64,000 nt of DNA from Actinopolymorpha sp. NPDC004070 (GCF_040610475.1 NZ_JBEXMJ010000010.1:262421-326420); one strand, 5' to 3'. Positions 1 to 8,423 are shown, counted from the first letter of the stretch. Notes: a model not told the origin generated them from the sequence alone. Translations and numbers: made by a program.

Positions 1-2
1 AC

Positions 3-329
3 GACCCGGCCATGGTGTCGTACACCGATCTGGTGAAGACGTTCTTCACGGTGCACGACCCGACCCAGGGGATGCGCCAGGGCAACGACATCGGCACGCA
101 GTACCGCTCGGCGATCTACTACACGACGCCCGAGCAGGCCGAGGTCGCCGAGCAGTTGCGCACGGCGTACGGCAAGGCGATCGCCGACCGGGGGTACGGC
201 GAGATCACCACCGAGATCGCGCCGGCGCCGACGTACTACCTCGCCGAGGACGGGCACCAGCAGTATCTGGCGAAGAATCCGCACGGCTACCGCTGCCACG
301 CCAACACCGGAGTGCCGTTCCCCGCATAG
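3..329 (+). CDS. msrA: Peptide-methionine (S)-S-oxide reductase, C-terminal part
   Basis: This is the C-terminal ~108 residues of MsrA, the cytoplasmic enzyme that reduces methionine-S-sulfoxide in proteins with thioredoxin as donor. The frame is open back to the window edge (codons for D-P-A precede the ATG at 12), so that ATG is internal and the true start is upstream. Visible family landmarks are [19 protein letters not shown] near the middle and the tail [10 protein letters not shown]. The catalytic GCFWC motif lies outside the window and cannot be inspected. The stop TAG is at 327-329, and about 210 bp of non-coding sequence follows. Confidence 0.93.
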   Translation, partial: DPAMVSYTDLVKTFFTVHDPTQGMRQGNDIGTQYRSAIYYTTPEQAEVAEQLRTAYGKAIADRGYGEITTEIAPAPTYYLAEDGHQQYLAKNPHGYRCHANTGVPFPA

Positions 330-538
330 AGCGCCGGGGACCGAGGAGCGACGTCCCATCGCCGGCGCATACCGTGGCCATCCGGAGTACGACGACGACG
401 CGTGGACGTCAGACAACTCTGGGAACCCGATGGCGTGCCACCTCCGCCGCTGCCGCATGATCGTGTCGATTTCGCCTCTCGCCGATCGTCGAGGGGGTGC
501 AGGCGGGCACCCGGTCCGCCACGGCGGGAGGAGCAGAC

Positions 539-898
539 ATGGCCGAGTACCTCATCTTCTTCAACCAGCAGTGGGTCGGCGACCACCCCGAGGAGTGGTA
601 CCGCGGGCGTGGGGCCCTCTCCATGGCGGTCGTGAACGAGATGAAGGCCGCCGGCGTGTACGTGTTCGGTGGTGGGCTGGAGGAGGAACCCGAGAAGGCG
701 TTCAGCGCCGACGCGACCAGCGGCACTCTGATGATCACCGACGGGCCGTACGTCGAGACCAAGGAGTTCCTGGGCGGGTTCACCGTGGTGGACGTGGCCG
801 ACGACGAGGCCGCGAAGCTGTGGGCCGGCAAGGTCGCGGAAGCCTGCGGCTGGCCCCAGGAGGTTCGTCGGTTCAAGCCACGACGGCCGGTCTTCTGA
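539..898 (+). CDS. YciI-like (DGPF-domain) protein
   Basis: A 119-residue protein of the YCII-related/DGPF family: a small dimeric alpha-beta barrel-type fold found widely in actinobacteria, often beside ECF sigma factors, with no settled enzymatic role. The diagnostic element is ITDGPYVETKEFLGGF around residues 62-77, a form of the family's DGPFxETKE signature. The ATG at 539 is chosen because a strong GGGAGGAG Shine-Dalgarno lies just upstream; an in-frame GTG-initiated extension from 497 has no family similarity. No sigma-factor gene is adjacent, so the usual genomic partner is missing here. Confidence 0.85.
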   Translation: MAEYLIFFNQQWVGDHPEEWYRGRGALSMAVVNEMKAAGVYVFGGGLEEEPEKAFSADATSGTLMITDGPYVETKEFLGGFTVVDVADDEAAKLWAGKVAEACGWPQEVRRFKPRRPVF

Positions 899-948
899 GG
901 ACCCCGTCGGCGCGGCGATGCCCGGAGGAGCATGTCTGAGCTGTGCCC

Positions 949-954
949 TAGGTT
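949..954 (+). promoter_or_regulatory. -10 element of a leaderless promoter (first DUF6247 gene)
   Basis: TAGGTT fits the actinobacterial TANNNT -10 hexamer and ends 6 nt before the ATG at 961, so transcription would begin at or next to the start codon. No Shine-Dalgarno precedes that ATG. The same layout, TAAGTT plus 6 nt plus ATG, precedes the paralogue at 1361. Confidence 0.5.
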
Positions 955-960
955 CGGCGC

Positions 961-1251
961 ATGCCTGTCGAACCGGTTCACAGGGTCGCGGACGACCCGG
1001 CGGAGATCCTGCGGGCGCTCCCGGAGAAGTGGCACGCGCAGTTCCTGAGCGAGTACCACGCCGCTCTCGACGCGGCGCATGATCTCACTCGGTTCGCGCG
1101 GCTTCAGGAGATGTTGCGGACCTGGGGACTGCATGCAGGTGCGGTCTCCAGGCCTGCCTTCGAGGTGGCAGAGCGGGCCGTACGCGAGGACCGGCGCGGC
1201 GAGTTCGTTCCGATGGACGATGCGTCTCCGAGATGGCCCGACTGCAGGTGA
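961..1251 (+). CDS. DUF6247 family protein, copy 1
   Basis: A 96-residue protein with the pattern I associate with actinobacterial DUF6247 proteins: an acidic DDPAEILRALP start, then an FxxEYHAALDAAHDLTRF helix and a LxEMLRTWGLHAGAVSRP segment. Function is unknown. Such small proteins are often found upstream of RelE-like toxins, so an antitoxin role is possible, but copy 1 has no toxin behind it: 1252-1360 shows no coding signal. It is a tandem paralogue of the gene at 1361, with which it shares ALDAAHDL-RF and the promoter layout. The ATG at 961 fits a leaderless start. Confidence 0.72.
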   Translation: MPVEPVHRVADDPAEILRALPEKWHAQFLSEYHAALDAAHDLTRFARLQEMLRTWGLHAGAVSRPAFEVAERAVREDRRGEFVPMDDASPRWPDCR

Positions 1252-1348
1252 CTGCCGGGAAATCCCCACTGTCTTGGCCGACGCGAGTTCTCCGATACGT
1301 AGCCACGCACGACTGTGGCGCTCCCTGCTCGGGCGCTGGTCGCAGCTG

Positions 1349-1354
1349 TAAGTT
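1349..1354 (+). promoter_or_regulatory. -10 element of a leaderless promoter (second DUF6247 gene)
   Basis: TAAGTT lies 6 nt before the ATG at 1361. Together with the following GAGCGCATG it mirrors TAGGTT-CGGCGC-ATG of the first copy, so promoter and gene appear to have been duplicated together. Confidence 0.5.
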
Positions 1355-1360
1355 GAGCGC

Positions 1361-2032
1361 ATGACTGCCAGTCCCCCGGAACCCGTTGGATCGCCGGACC
1401 CTGGGGAAGATCCGGCCGCTATCTTCGAACTGCTTCCGGCGTCACATCGCGCCCAGTTCCGTGCCGAGTACGACCAAGCCCTCGATGCGGCACACGACCT
1501 TGCCCGGTTCACGCAGGTGAGGACTCTCCTGCGGCAGTGGCGCCTGCGGGCGATGGCCTACGCCCGGCCCGGATATCGGGAGGCCATACAGGACGGTGTC
1601 GAAGGTCGGGAAGACGCCTTTGTCCGCTACATCCCACCCGACTGGGCGGGCCGGCTTGTGACCTACAAGTTCGACGGCTTCCACGCGGGCTCTCTACGAG
1701 CTGAACGGGCGGCTGCCAATCGGCGTGCGAAACGGCGCCCTCCTGGAACGCCTGATGGAACTGCTGGAGAACCCACGGGATGCCGTGCGAGAGAGCCCAG
1801 GCCAGTCAGTTGCCTCGACGAAGTTGACCCAACGGCGAGCTGGCGAGAGTCCTCTCCCCGGACGGGTGTGGCAGGCGACCGATCCGGCCCGGGCGCGGCA
1901 GGTCAACGACTTCGGCGCCGGATGTCCCAGCCGTACGGGCTGAGGCGGGTCACGATCTCATCCGGTCCACGCCTGGCGCGGGCTGGACGATGGCACCGAT
2001 CAGGCGCCGCCGGCCGAGAACCGGCCTGCTAG
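1361..2032 (+). CDS. DUF6247 family protein, copy 2, with probable spurious C-terminal extension
   Basis: The first ~100 residues parallel the DUF6247 protein at 961: DPAAIFELLP, then FRAEYDQALDAAHDLARF, then VRTLLRQWRLRAMAYARP. After about position 1660 the open frame runs on for another ~120 residues of Arg/Pro-rich, shadow-like composition that resembles nothing I know. The genuine domain therefore probably ended near GTG-A at 1658-1661, where a stop/start overlap with a downstream gene would be expected. The frame 1 nt away carries a helix-rich peptide typical of a RelE/ParE N-terminal half (see the relic entry). I read this as an antitoxin-like gene whose natural stop has been lost. The first 100 residues are well supported and the rest is doubtful. 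Confidence 0.6.
   Translation: MTASPPEPVGSPDPGEDPAAIFELLPASHRAQFRAEYDQALDAAHDLARFTQVRTLLRQWRLRAMAYARPGYREAIQDGVEGREDAFVRYIPPDWAGRLVTYKFDGFHAGSLRAERAAANRRAKRRPPGTPDGTAGEPTGCRAREPRPVSCLDEVDPTASWRESSPRTGVAGDRSGPGAAGQRLRRRMSQPYGLRRVTISSGPRLARAGRWHRSGAAGREPAC
1658..1800 (+). pseudogene. Possible relic of a RelE/ParE-type toxin gene
   Basis: From the GTG at 1658 the frame of the preceding gene reads VTYKFDGFHAG. Near 1690 it breaks, and the frame shifted by one base continues RALYELNGRLPIGVRN and then LLERLMELLENPRD. That combination of a short strand, a helix with GRLPIGVR and a helix ending in ENPR resembles the N-terminal half of RelE/ParE toxins. No recognisable C-terminal half (core strand with Arg/Tyr) follows in any frame. 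I read it as a frameshifted, truncated toxin downstream of its antitoxin-like partner. The similarity is from memory of the family pattern only. Confidence 0.25.
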
Positions 2033-2352
2033 CGGCGGGCGGCCGCTGCGGGAACGGGTGCCTCCGCGGGCTTGCCCGTCTCGGAGTCCTTGCCGGCCTG
2101 ACCAGCCGCCTCCGCTGCGTGCGCCTCGGCCTCGGGGCAACCAGGGTTCGCCGCCTTCGCGGTCACCTCGAACTCCCCGGGGAAGAGCACGGTGTAACGG
2201 ACGTCACTGTCCGCGCCGAGGTCGATCAGATAGGACCGGTCGGGCTTGTCGTGGGTGTCGAAGACGACTCCCTCGGTCCCGGTTTCGATGACCTGGAAAC
2301 CGCTGCGGATCTCGACCGTGGTGCGTATTCGGTCTCCGTGTGCAACCTTCAT
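2029..2352 (-). CDS. Small beta-rich conserved hypothetical protein
   Basis: A 107-residue protein of unknown function. Residues 1-65 look like a compact SH3-like barrel: KVAHGDRIRTTVEIRSG, then GTEGVVFDTHD and SYLIDLGAD strands. Similar short proteins are labelled DUF1918 or DUF4926-like, but I cannot assign it firmly. The last ~35 residues are Ala/Glu/Pro-rich and probably disordered, and include one cysteine. The ATG at 2352 has a GAGGAG ribosome site 8-9 nt upstream. It is divergent from the regulator that follows, and the shared 2353-2596 interval would hold both promoters. Confidence 0.55.
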   Translation of the reverse strand: MKVAHGDRIRTTVEIRSGFQVIETGTEGVVFDTHDKPDRSYLIDLGADSDVRYTVLFPGEFEVTAKAANPGCPEAEAHAAEAAGQAGKDSETGKPAEAPVPAAAARR

Positions 2353-2596
2353 GCCGTGGTCTCCTCAGGCGCGGGCCGCGGATCCCTGTTCCCTGCGCGA
2401 CGGGTCGGCGTGACCGGCACCAGGCCGGTTCCGGCGACCCATCCGCCGCCGCACTGCTTCTCGTCGTGGATGTGCCTACCGCGTCACGTGATCCCCGTCG
2501 CCGCCCGGCCGGCAGTCGGGTTCACCGCAACGGTGATCAGTATGCAGACAATACGCCGACGCCGCGCGCGAATCGCCTGATTTGCACGGCCCCTTT

Positions 2597-3892
2597 GTGA
2601 CGCATGACAATCACCTGGTGAACGGCACGCCGGAGGACCGGTGGACATCGCGGGGACCCGCGGCGGCCCGGCGCGCCCTGGACGAGCTGGCCGCCGAGGT
2701 TCCGACCGTCGTCTTCGAGCGTCCGGACACCGGTTCGCCGGCGCAGGCCCGGCCCCGGGCACGCCAGCACGGCCCGCCCCAGGCCGCCGGTGCCGACCCG
2801 CCGGCGCCCGGGTCGCCGCCGCCCGCAGAGGGGTCGTACGACGCGCTCGCGGCAGTGATCAGGGAAAACGTGGACCGCTACCTCCGCGCCGCGGACGAGC
2901 ACCGGCTGCCCAGCCGGGCCGAGCTCGCGGAGGTACGCGAGGACGCCGCCCGCCACGCCCGCGCGGACATCCCCATCGCCGACCTGCTCGCCGCGTACCA
3001 CCTGAGCGCCCGGACAGGCTGGGAGGAGGTCGTCTCGGCGGACGACCCCGGTGAGCTGCGCCGGTGGAGCGACCACCTGCTGGCCTACGTGCGGTCGGTG
3101 ACGGGCGCGGTGTCCAGCGGCTACGTCGAGGGGCACCAGCAGTTCAACGACGAGGAGAACACCGCCCGGCGGGCGCTCACCAGGGCGCTCCTGGCGGGCG
3201 AACCCGCCTCGGCCCACGCCGAACGCGCCGGGATCAGCCTCACCACCAACCACCTGGTGCTGGTGTTCACCATCAGCGGGCCGGACGACGTGGCCCCCGA
3301 GAAGGTCGGCCACCTGATCCAGGAAGAGCTGGACGCCTACGCCGGGTCCCCTGTGCTCACCGTGCTGGACGGGCGGCGTGGCGTCGCGCTCGTCCCCGCA
3401 CCTGGCGACGCCCTGCCGTCGCTGGAGCTGGGCCTCGTGTCCCTGGCCGAGCGCCTGGGCGCGGCGCTCACCACCCCGGTCCTGGTCGGCGCCGAACGCG
3501 CGGTCGAGCTGGCAGCGATCCCGGACGCGGTGGACCAGGCCGACGAGATCGCCCACCTCGCGTACGGCCTGGGCCGCCCGCCCGGCGCGTACGTCCTCTC
3601 CGACGTGCTGTTGGAGTACCAGCTCACCCGGCCGGGGCGGGGACGGGACCGGCTGGCCCGGATTCTCGACTGCCTGGACGGGCACCCGCACCTGGTGGAG
3701 ACGCTGCTCGCCTACCAGCGCAGCGGCCACAACCGCCGGCAGGCGGCCGCCGAGCTGCACGTGCACCCGAACACCCTCGACTACCGCCTGAACAGGGTGG
3801 CGAAGCTGACCAGGCTCGACCCGGGCCGGCCGGCCGACGCCCAGCTGCTGGCGGCCGCGGTGATCGCGCGCACTCCGCTGTCCGACGACTGA
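2597..3892 (+). CDS. PucR/CdaR-family transcriptional regulator
   Basis: A ~431-residue regulator. Residues ~85-190 form a helical RsbR-like N-terminal region of the type seen in PucR proteins (around PSRAELAEVREDAARHARAD), a GGDEF-like middle region spans ~205-330, and the C-terminus is the PucR helix-turn-helix (HTH_30) with NRRQAAAELHVHPNTLDYRL. That HPNT-YR arrangement is diagnostic of the family. Such regulators control catabolic or stress genes; the target here is unknown. The start is uncertain: TTG 2582, GTG 2597 and GTG 2618 are all in frame and none has a clear ribosome site, so I chose the first GTG. It is monocistronic. Confidence 0.85.
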   Translation: MTHDNHLVNGTPEDRWTSRGPAAARRALDELAAEVPTVVFERPDTGSPAQARPRARQHGPPQAAGADPPAPGSPPPAEGSYDALAAVIRENVDRYLRAADEHRLPSRAELAEVREDAARHARADIPIADLLAAYHLSARTGWEEVVSADDPGELRRWSDHLLAYVRSVTGAVSSGYVEGHQQFNDEENTARRALTRALLAGEPASAHAERAGISLTTNHLVLVFTISGPDDVAPEKVGHLIQEELDAYAGSPVLTVLDGRRGVALVPAPGDALPSLELGLVSLAERLGAALTTPVLVGAERAVELAAIPDAVDQADEIAHLAYGLGRPPGAYVLSDVLLEYQLTRPGRGRDRLARILDCLDGHPHLVETLLAYQRSGHNRRQAAAELHVHPNTLDYRLNRVAKLTRLDPGRPADAQLLAAAVIARTPLSDD

Positions 3893-3946
3893 GCGGTCAG
3901 CCGGGTCAGCGCCCGGCCGGCCGAGGTCAGCGCCGGCCGGCCAGGG

Positions 3947-4282
3947 TCAGCGGCCGCGCGGCGCGTACATGATCACCGCCACGCCCACCAGGCAGATCGC
4001 GGCGCCGAGCAGGTCCCACCGGTCCGGGCGGAAGCGGTCGACGACGACGCCCCAGGCCAGTGAGCCGGCCACGAAGATTCCGCCGTACGCGGCCAGGATC
4101 CGGCCGAAGTTGGGGTCCGGCTGGAGGGTGGCGACGAAGCCGTACGCCCCCAGCGCGACGATGCCGGCGCCGATCCAGAGCACGCCCCGGTGTTCGCGAA
4201 CGCCCTGCCAGATCAGCCAGGCGCCGCCGATCTCGGCGAGCGCCGCGACCACGAACAGGACCAGGGACCGTGCCACCGTCAC
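3947..4282 (-). CDS. YnfA/UPF0060 family membrane protein
   Basis: A 111-residue protein with four predicted transmembrane segments. Family markers are [13 protein letters not shown] in helix 1, [24 protein letters not shown] across helices 2-3 (cited here as two blocks, [11 protein letters not shown] and [10 protein letters not shown]) and [20 protein letters not shown] in helix 4. YnfA proteins are small inner-membrane transporters related to the SMR fold; some confer efflux of biocides. The GTG at 4282 gives the usual family length of 105-112. It sits just downstream of the hemD fusion but outside the tightly overlapping nitrate operon. Confidence 0.9.
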   Translation of the reverse strand: MTVARSLVLFVVAALAEIGGAWLIWQGVREHRGVLWIGAGIVALGAYGFVATLQPDPNFGRILAAYGGIFVAGSLAWGVVVDRFRPDRWDLLGAAICLVGVAVIMYAPRGR

Positions 4283-4315
4283 CCACCGGACGCTACGGCA
4301 CCGCGGTGGTGCCGC

Positions 4316-5518
4316 TCACCGGCCGTCCGGGTCGACCGCGAGGCGATATCCCCGTTTGGTGACCGTTCCGACGATGTGGGAATCCCCCAGCCGGGCCCGC
4401 AGCCGCGCGATCGCCATCTCCACCGCGTGCCCGTCCGCGCTGCGCGGCAGGGTGCGGAGCAGGTCGGCCCGGGACACCACGCGGCCCGGATGCTCGACGA
4501 GTGCCCGGAGCACGGCCATCGGGGCCGGGGCGAGCATCCGCATCTCCCCGTCCACGACGACAGCATGGCCGCGGATCTCCAGCCGGTGACCGGCCACCGC
4601 GACGTGGCGGGTGCGGTGCGCGGGCAGCCGGTCGGTCAGGGTGCGTACCAGTCCGCCGAGCCTGGCCCGGGCCGGTTGCAGCGTGGGCACGCCGCGCCGG
4701 GCGAGCGGACCGGCGGCCACCGGGCCCACACAGGCGGCGAGCACCCCGCTCCGGAACGCCTCGAGTACGGCCCCCTCCTCAGCACCCGAGACCTCCAACA
4801 GAGCGGCCGCCGCGGGCGCGCTGGTGAACGTGACCGCGTCGACGTAGCGGAGCTTCACCAGCTCCACCAGCCGGACGAGCGGAGCCACGTCCTCGGGCAG
4901 CACCCAGCGGTAGACGGGCACCTCGACCACCGAGGCGCCCGCGGACCGCAGCGCCGCGACGAAATCCGGCAGCGGCTCGCCGTGCAACTGGACCGCGATC
5001 CGCAGACCGCGTACGCCGCCGGCCAGCAGGTGGTCGAGCACCTCCTGCGAACACTCCGACTCAGGCGCCCAGGTCTCGGTCAGCCCGGCCGCGCGGATCG
5101 CACCACGCGCCTTCGGCCCCCTCGCGAGCAACCGGGCACCGGCCAGCGCGGCCAGCAGCCCGTCGGCCAGGCCGGCGCTCTCCGCGGCTTCCAGCCAGCC
5201 CCGGAAACCGATCCCGGTCGTGGCCACCGCGACGTCGATGCCCTGCGCCAGGCACAGCCGCGTCGCCGCCTGCAGCGCCCGGTCGTCGGCCAGCGGGACG
5301 ATCCGGATGGCCGGGGCCTCGACGACCCGCGCTCCCCGGCGTTCGAGCAACGCCACGAGCTCCTCCCGGCGGCGGGCCGCGGTCACCCCGACGGTGAAGC
5401 CGGTGAGCGGCCGCAGCTCCGTGGAGACCTCCGCGGCCCGCGGCGGTTCGGCGCTCGCCCCCGCCGCCGGCGGCGGCAACCCCGCGGCCGGGGCCTCGCC
5501 CTGCCGGATCGGTGTCAT
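4316..5518 (-). CDS. hemD: Uroporphyrinogen-III synthase fused to a C-terminal winged-helix domain
   Basis: A 400-residue protein. Residues ~40-290 are the two-lobed HemD fold (GFTVGVTAARR, VVEAPAIRIVPL, VATTGIGFRGWL, FTSAPAAAALLE), which cyclises hydroxymethylbilane to uroporphyrinogen III. Residues ~310-395 form an OmpR-type winged helix (LRALVEHPGRVVSRADLLR, VEMAIARLRARLG, TVTKRGYRLAVD). This fusion is known in actinobacteria as a uroporphyrinogen-III synthase/response-regulator domain protein. Its ATG overlaps the nirD stop by 4 bp, so it is translationally coupled as the last gene of the nitrate operon. There it can supply the siroheme precursor for NirB. What the DNA-binding domain recognises is unknown. 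Confidence 0.9.
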   Translation of the reverse strand: MTPIRQGEAPAAGLPPPAAGASAEPPRAAEVSTELRPLTGFTVGVTAARRREELVALLERRGARVVEAPAIRIVPLADDRALQAATRLCLAQGIDVAVATTGIGFRGWLEAAESAGLADGLLAALAGARLLARGPKARGAIRAAGLTETWAPESECSQEVLDHLLAGGVRGLRIAVQLHGEPLPDFVAALRSAGASVVEVPVYRWVLPEDVAPLVRLVELVKLRYVDAVTFTSAPAAAALLEVSGAEEGAVLEAFRSGVLAACVGPVAAGPLARRGVPTLQPARARLGGLVRTLTDRLPAHRTRHVAVAGHRLEIRGHAVVVDGEMRMLAPAPMAVLRALVEHPGRVVSRADLLRTLPRSADGHAVEMAIARLRARLGDSHIVGTVTKRGYRLAVDPDGR

Positions 5519-5889
5519 CGCCGGTCCCCGAGGGCGACCGACACCACGCCGCCGTCACAGTTGACGGCGTACGTCGGCACGGCAACCCCCGGGGTGCCGA
5601 GGCACTGCCCGGTCCGCAGATCGAACGCCTGCTTGAACATCGGCGAGATGAGCACCGGAACCTCCCCGGCGCTGCCGACGATGCCGCGGGACAGGACGTA
5701 CGCACCGGAGAACGGGTCGCGGTTGCCCACGGCGTGTACCTGCCCGTCGTGGGTGCGGACGACGGCGACCTGTTCCCCGCCGACCAGTGCCGCGACCGGG
5801 CGTTCGGGCACCAGGTCGGACTCGGCGCACACCGCGACCCAGGTGTGGTTCCACGTCGTTCCCGCGGGTTCGCTCAGCACTGCTGTCAT
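5515..5889 (-). CDS. nirD: Nitrite reductase (NADH) small subunit
   Basis: A 124-residue NirD subunit with a Rieske-like fold that partners NirB in assimilatory reduction of nitrite to ammonium. Visible features are a WVAVCAESDL start, VAVVRTHDGQVHAVGNRDPF (the Rieske loop without Cys/His ligands, as usual for NirD), and a SPMFKQAFDLRTGQCLG segment typical of the family. The start overlaps the nirB stop by 4 bp (ATGA at 5886-5889), and its own stop overlaps hemD. The length is normal for the family. Confidence 0.95.
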   Translation of the reverse strand: MTAVLSEPAGTTWNHTWVAVCAESDLVPERPVAALVGGEQVAVVRTHDGQVHAVGNRDPFSGAYVLSRGIVGSAGEVPVLISPMFKQAFDLRTGQCLGTPGVAVPTYAVNCDGGVVSVALGDRR

Positions 5890-8423
5890 CTGTCAACCTC
5901 TCCTTGCGTGCGCGTCGCCAGGGTGGGGCCGGCGACGAGGACGGGCGCGTCGGCGGGTACCGCCTGGCCGCGTTGGGTGACGAACTCGATCGACGGATCC
6001 GGCGTTCCGGGCGCGTTGACGAACGACACGAAGCGGCCGAGCTTCTCCGGGTCGTTCAGGGTCGCCGCCCACTCGTCGCTGTAGCTGCCGACGTGGCGTT
6101 CCATGGCCGCGTCGAGATCGGCGCAGATACCGAGCGCGTCGTCGACGATCACCGACCGGAGGTGGTCCAGGCCGCCGTCCATGCCCTCGATCCAGGCGGC
6201 GGTGCGCTGGAGCCGGTCGGCCGTGCGTACGTAGAACATCAGGAACCGGTCGATGGTGCGGACGAGAGTCTCGGTGTCCAGGTCGGTGGCGAACAGGTCC
6301 GCGTGCCTGGGGCGGAAGCCGCCGTTGCCGCCCAAGAAGAGGTTCCAGCCGTTCTCCGTCGCGATCACGCCGACGTCCTTGCCTCGCGCCTCGGCACACT
6401 CGCGTGCGCAGCCCGACACCGCCGCCTTGATCTTGTGCGGGGAGCGCAGACCGCGGTAGCGCAACTCCAGGTTGACGGCGAGACTCACCGAGTCCTGTAC
6501 GCCGAAGCGGCACCAGGTCGTGCCCACACAGGACTTCACCGTCCGGACCGCCTTGCCGTACGCATGCCCGGACTCCATCCCCGCGTCGACCAGCCGGCGC
6601 CAGATCAGCGGCAGCTGCTCCACCCGGGCGCCGAGCAGGTCGATGCGCTGCGCACCGGTGATCTTCGTGTAGAGGTTGAAGTCCCGGGCGACCTCGGCGA
6701 TCACCAGCAGCTTGTCCGGCGTGATCTCACCACCCGGGATGCGTGGGACGACGGAGTAGGTGCCGTTGCGCTGAAGGTTGGCGAGGAAGCGGTCGTTGGT
6801 GTCCTGCAGCGCGGCCTGCTCACCGTCCAGGATGTGCCCGTTGCCCAGGCTCGACAGGATGGAGGCGATCGCGGGCTTGCAGACGTCGCATCCCCGCCCG
6901 GTGCCGAACTCCGCCACGATCCGGGAGAAGGTGCGCAGCTCGCGCACCCGCACCAGGTCGAAGAGCTCCTGCCGGGAGTGCGAGAAGTGCTCGCACATCG
7001 CCTTCGACTGCTCCACGCCCGCCTGGGTGAGCAGCGTCTTCAGCAGGGGTACGCACGACCCGCAACCGGTGCCCGCCCGGGTGCACGCCTTCAGCCCGGC
7101 GACGTCGCTGTGCCCGTCCCCCACCGCGGTGAGGATGTCGTCCTTGGTGACCGCGTGACAGGAGCACACCTGCGCACCGCCGGGCAGGTCGCCGGACACC
7201 TCCCCGGAGCCGAGGAAGTCCGCCAGCTTCCCGGGCAAGGGGCCGTTGACACTGGCCCTCAGCACGGCGTAGGCCGAGGCATCGCCGACCAGGATCCCGC
7301 CGAGCAAAGTCTGCGCGTCGTCGGTGAGCGCGAGCTTGGCGTAGATGCCGTGCGCGGGGTCGGAGTAGACCACGTCCAGTTCGCCGGCCGGTGTGCCGAA
7401 ACTCGCCACGTCCACGCCGAGCAGCTTGAGCTTGGTCGAGGTGTCGGCGGCCGCGAACGTATCGTCGCCGCCCAGCAGTCGACCGGCCACCACCTCGGCC
7501 ATGGCGTAGCCGGGTGCCACCAGGCCGTGCACCCGCCCGTCCACGTTCGCGCACTCCCCGATCGCGTACACGTCCGGATCGGACGTACGACAGGTCCGGT
7601 CGACGACGACGCCACCGCGCGGGCCGACTTCCAGGCCGCACGAACGGGCGAGGTCGTCACGGGGACGGACGCCGGCCGCGAAGACCACGGTGTCCACGTC
7701 GATGCCCGGTTCGGTGACAGTGGGCTCGTCGGTGCTGTCGACATCATCCGCGCCGAACACCATCCGCCGCACGCAGCCGTCCGGCCCGGCCTCCAGCCGC
7801 TCGGTCCTCGTCGCGGCGTGCACGGTGAGTCCGAGCGCCTCGACGTGCCGGCGCAGCATCGCGCCGCCGGCCTCGTCGAGCTGCATCGGCATCAGCCGCG
7901 GCGCGAACTCCACCACGTGGGTGCGAAGTCCCAGCAGGCGAAGTGCATTCGCTGCCTCCAGGCCGAGAAGGCCGCCGCCCACCACCGCGCCCGCGTGGCG
8001 TCCGGCGCAGTGGGCCGCGAGCGCTTCCAGGTCCTCCAGCGTGCGGTACACGAAACAGCCCGGCAGGTCGCTGCCGGCCACGGGGGGCACGAACGGGTAC
8101 GACCCGGTGGCCAGGACCAGCGCGTCGTAGGCGTACTCGCCCCGCGCGGTGGTGACCACCCGGCGGTCCCGGTCGACCGACAACGCGGGCTCACCCAGAC
8201 GTAGGGTCACCTCCGCGGCGTCGTCGTAGAACCCCTCGGGCACCAGGGAGAGTTCCTCCGCCGAGGTGCCGGTGAAGTACGCCGACAGGCCCACCCGGTC
8301 GTACGCGGGCCGGCTCTCCTCCGCGAGCACCGTCACCTCCCACCGGCCCTCGGTGTCCCGGGCGCGCAACGCCTCCACGAACCGCTGCCCCACCATGCCG
8401 TTGCCGACGACGACGAGCTTCAT
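5886..8423 (-). CDS. nirB: Nitrite reductase (NADH) large subunit
   Basis: An 845-residue NirB, the siroheme/FAD/[Fe-S] enzyme that reduces nitrite to ammonium in the cytoplasm. Domain order: FAD/NADH oxidoreductase (VVVGNGMVGQRFVEAL at the N-terminus, AVVGGGLLGLEAANAL for the second nucleotide site), a BFD-type [2Fe-2S] domain around residues 420-480 (CSCHAVT with TRAGTGCGSC), then the nitrite/sulfite reductase repeats with the siroheme-4Fe4S cysteines in KSCVGTTWCRFG and VSGCARECAEA. All cluster ligands appear intact. The ATG at 8423 overlaps the upstream flavoprotein stop by 4 bp, which fixes the start; the open frame continues upstream only as antisense-type sequence. Confidence 0.96.
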   Translation of the reverse strand: MKLVVVGNGMVGQRFVEALRARDTEGRWEVTVLAEESRPAYDRVGLSAYFTGTSAEELSLVPEGFYDDAAEVTLRLGEPALSVDRDRRVVTTARGEYAYDALVLATGSYPFVPPVAGSDLPGCFVYRTLEDLEALAAHCAGRHAGAVVGGGLLGLEAANALRLLGLRTHVVEFAPRLMPMQLDEAGGAMLRRHVEALGLTVHAATRTERLEAGPDGCVRRMVFGADDVDSTDEPTVTEPGIDVDTVVFAAGVRPRDDLARSCGLEVGPRGGVVVDRTCRTSDPDVYAIGECANVDGRVHGLVAPGYAMAEVVAGRLLGGDDTFAAADTSTKLKLLGVDVASFGTPAGELDVVYSDPAHGIYAKLALTDDAQTLLGGILVGDASAYAVLRASVNGPLPGKLADFLGSGEVSGDLPGGAQVCSCHAVTKDDILTAVGDGHSDVAGLKACTRAGTGCGSCVPLLKTLLTQAGVEQSKAMCEHFSHSRQELFDLVRVRELRTFSRIVAEFGTGRGCDVCKPAIASILSSLGNGHILDGEQAALQDTNDRFLANLQRNGTYSVVPRIPGGEITPDKLLVIAEVARDFNLYTKITGAQRIDLLGARVEQLPLIWRRLVDAGMESGHAYGKAVRTVKSCVGTTWCRFGVQDSVSLAVNLELRYRGLRSPHKIKAAVSGCARECAEARGKDVGVIATENGWNLFLGGNGGFRPRHADLFATDLDTETLVRTIDRFLMFYVRTADRLQRTAAWIEGMDGGLDHLRSVIVDDALGICADLDAAMERHVGSYSDEWAATLNDPEKLGRFVSFVNAPGTPDPSIEFVTQRGQAVPADAPVLVAGPTLATRTQGEVDR

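Noticed and set aside
12..329. Short independent 105-residue gene starting at ATG 12
   Set aside because: The frame is open upstream and the residues before the ATG continue the MsrA pattern, so it is a truncated msrA.
5787..8204. Plus-strand 805-codon open frame over nirB
   Set aside because: Antisense of nirB; the minus strand has all NirB motifs and operon overlaps.
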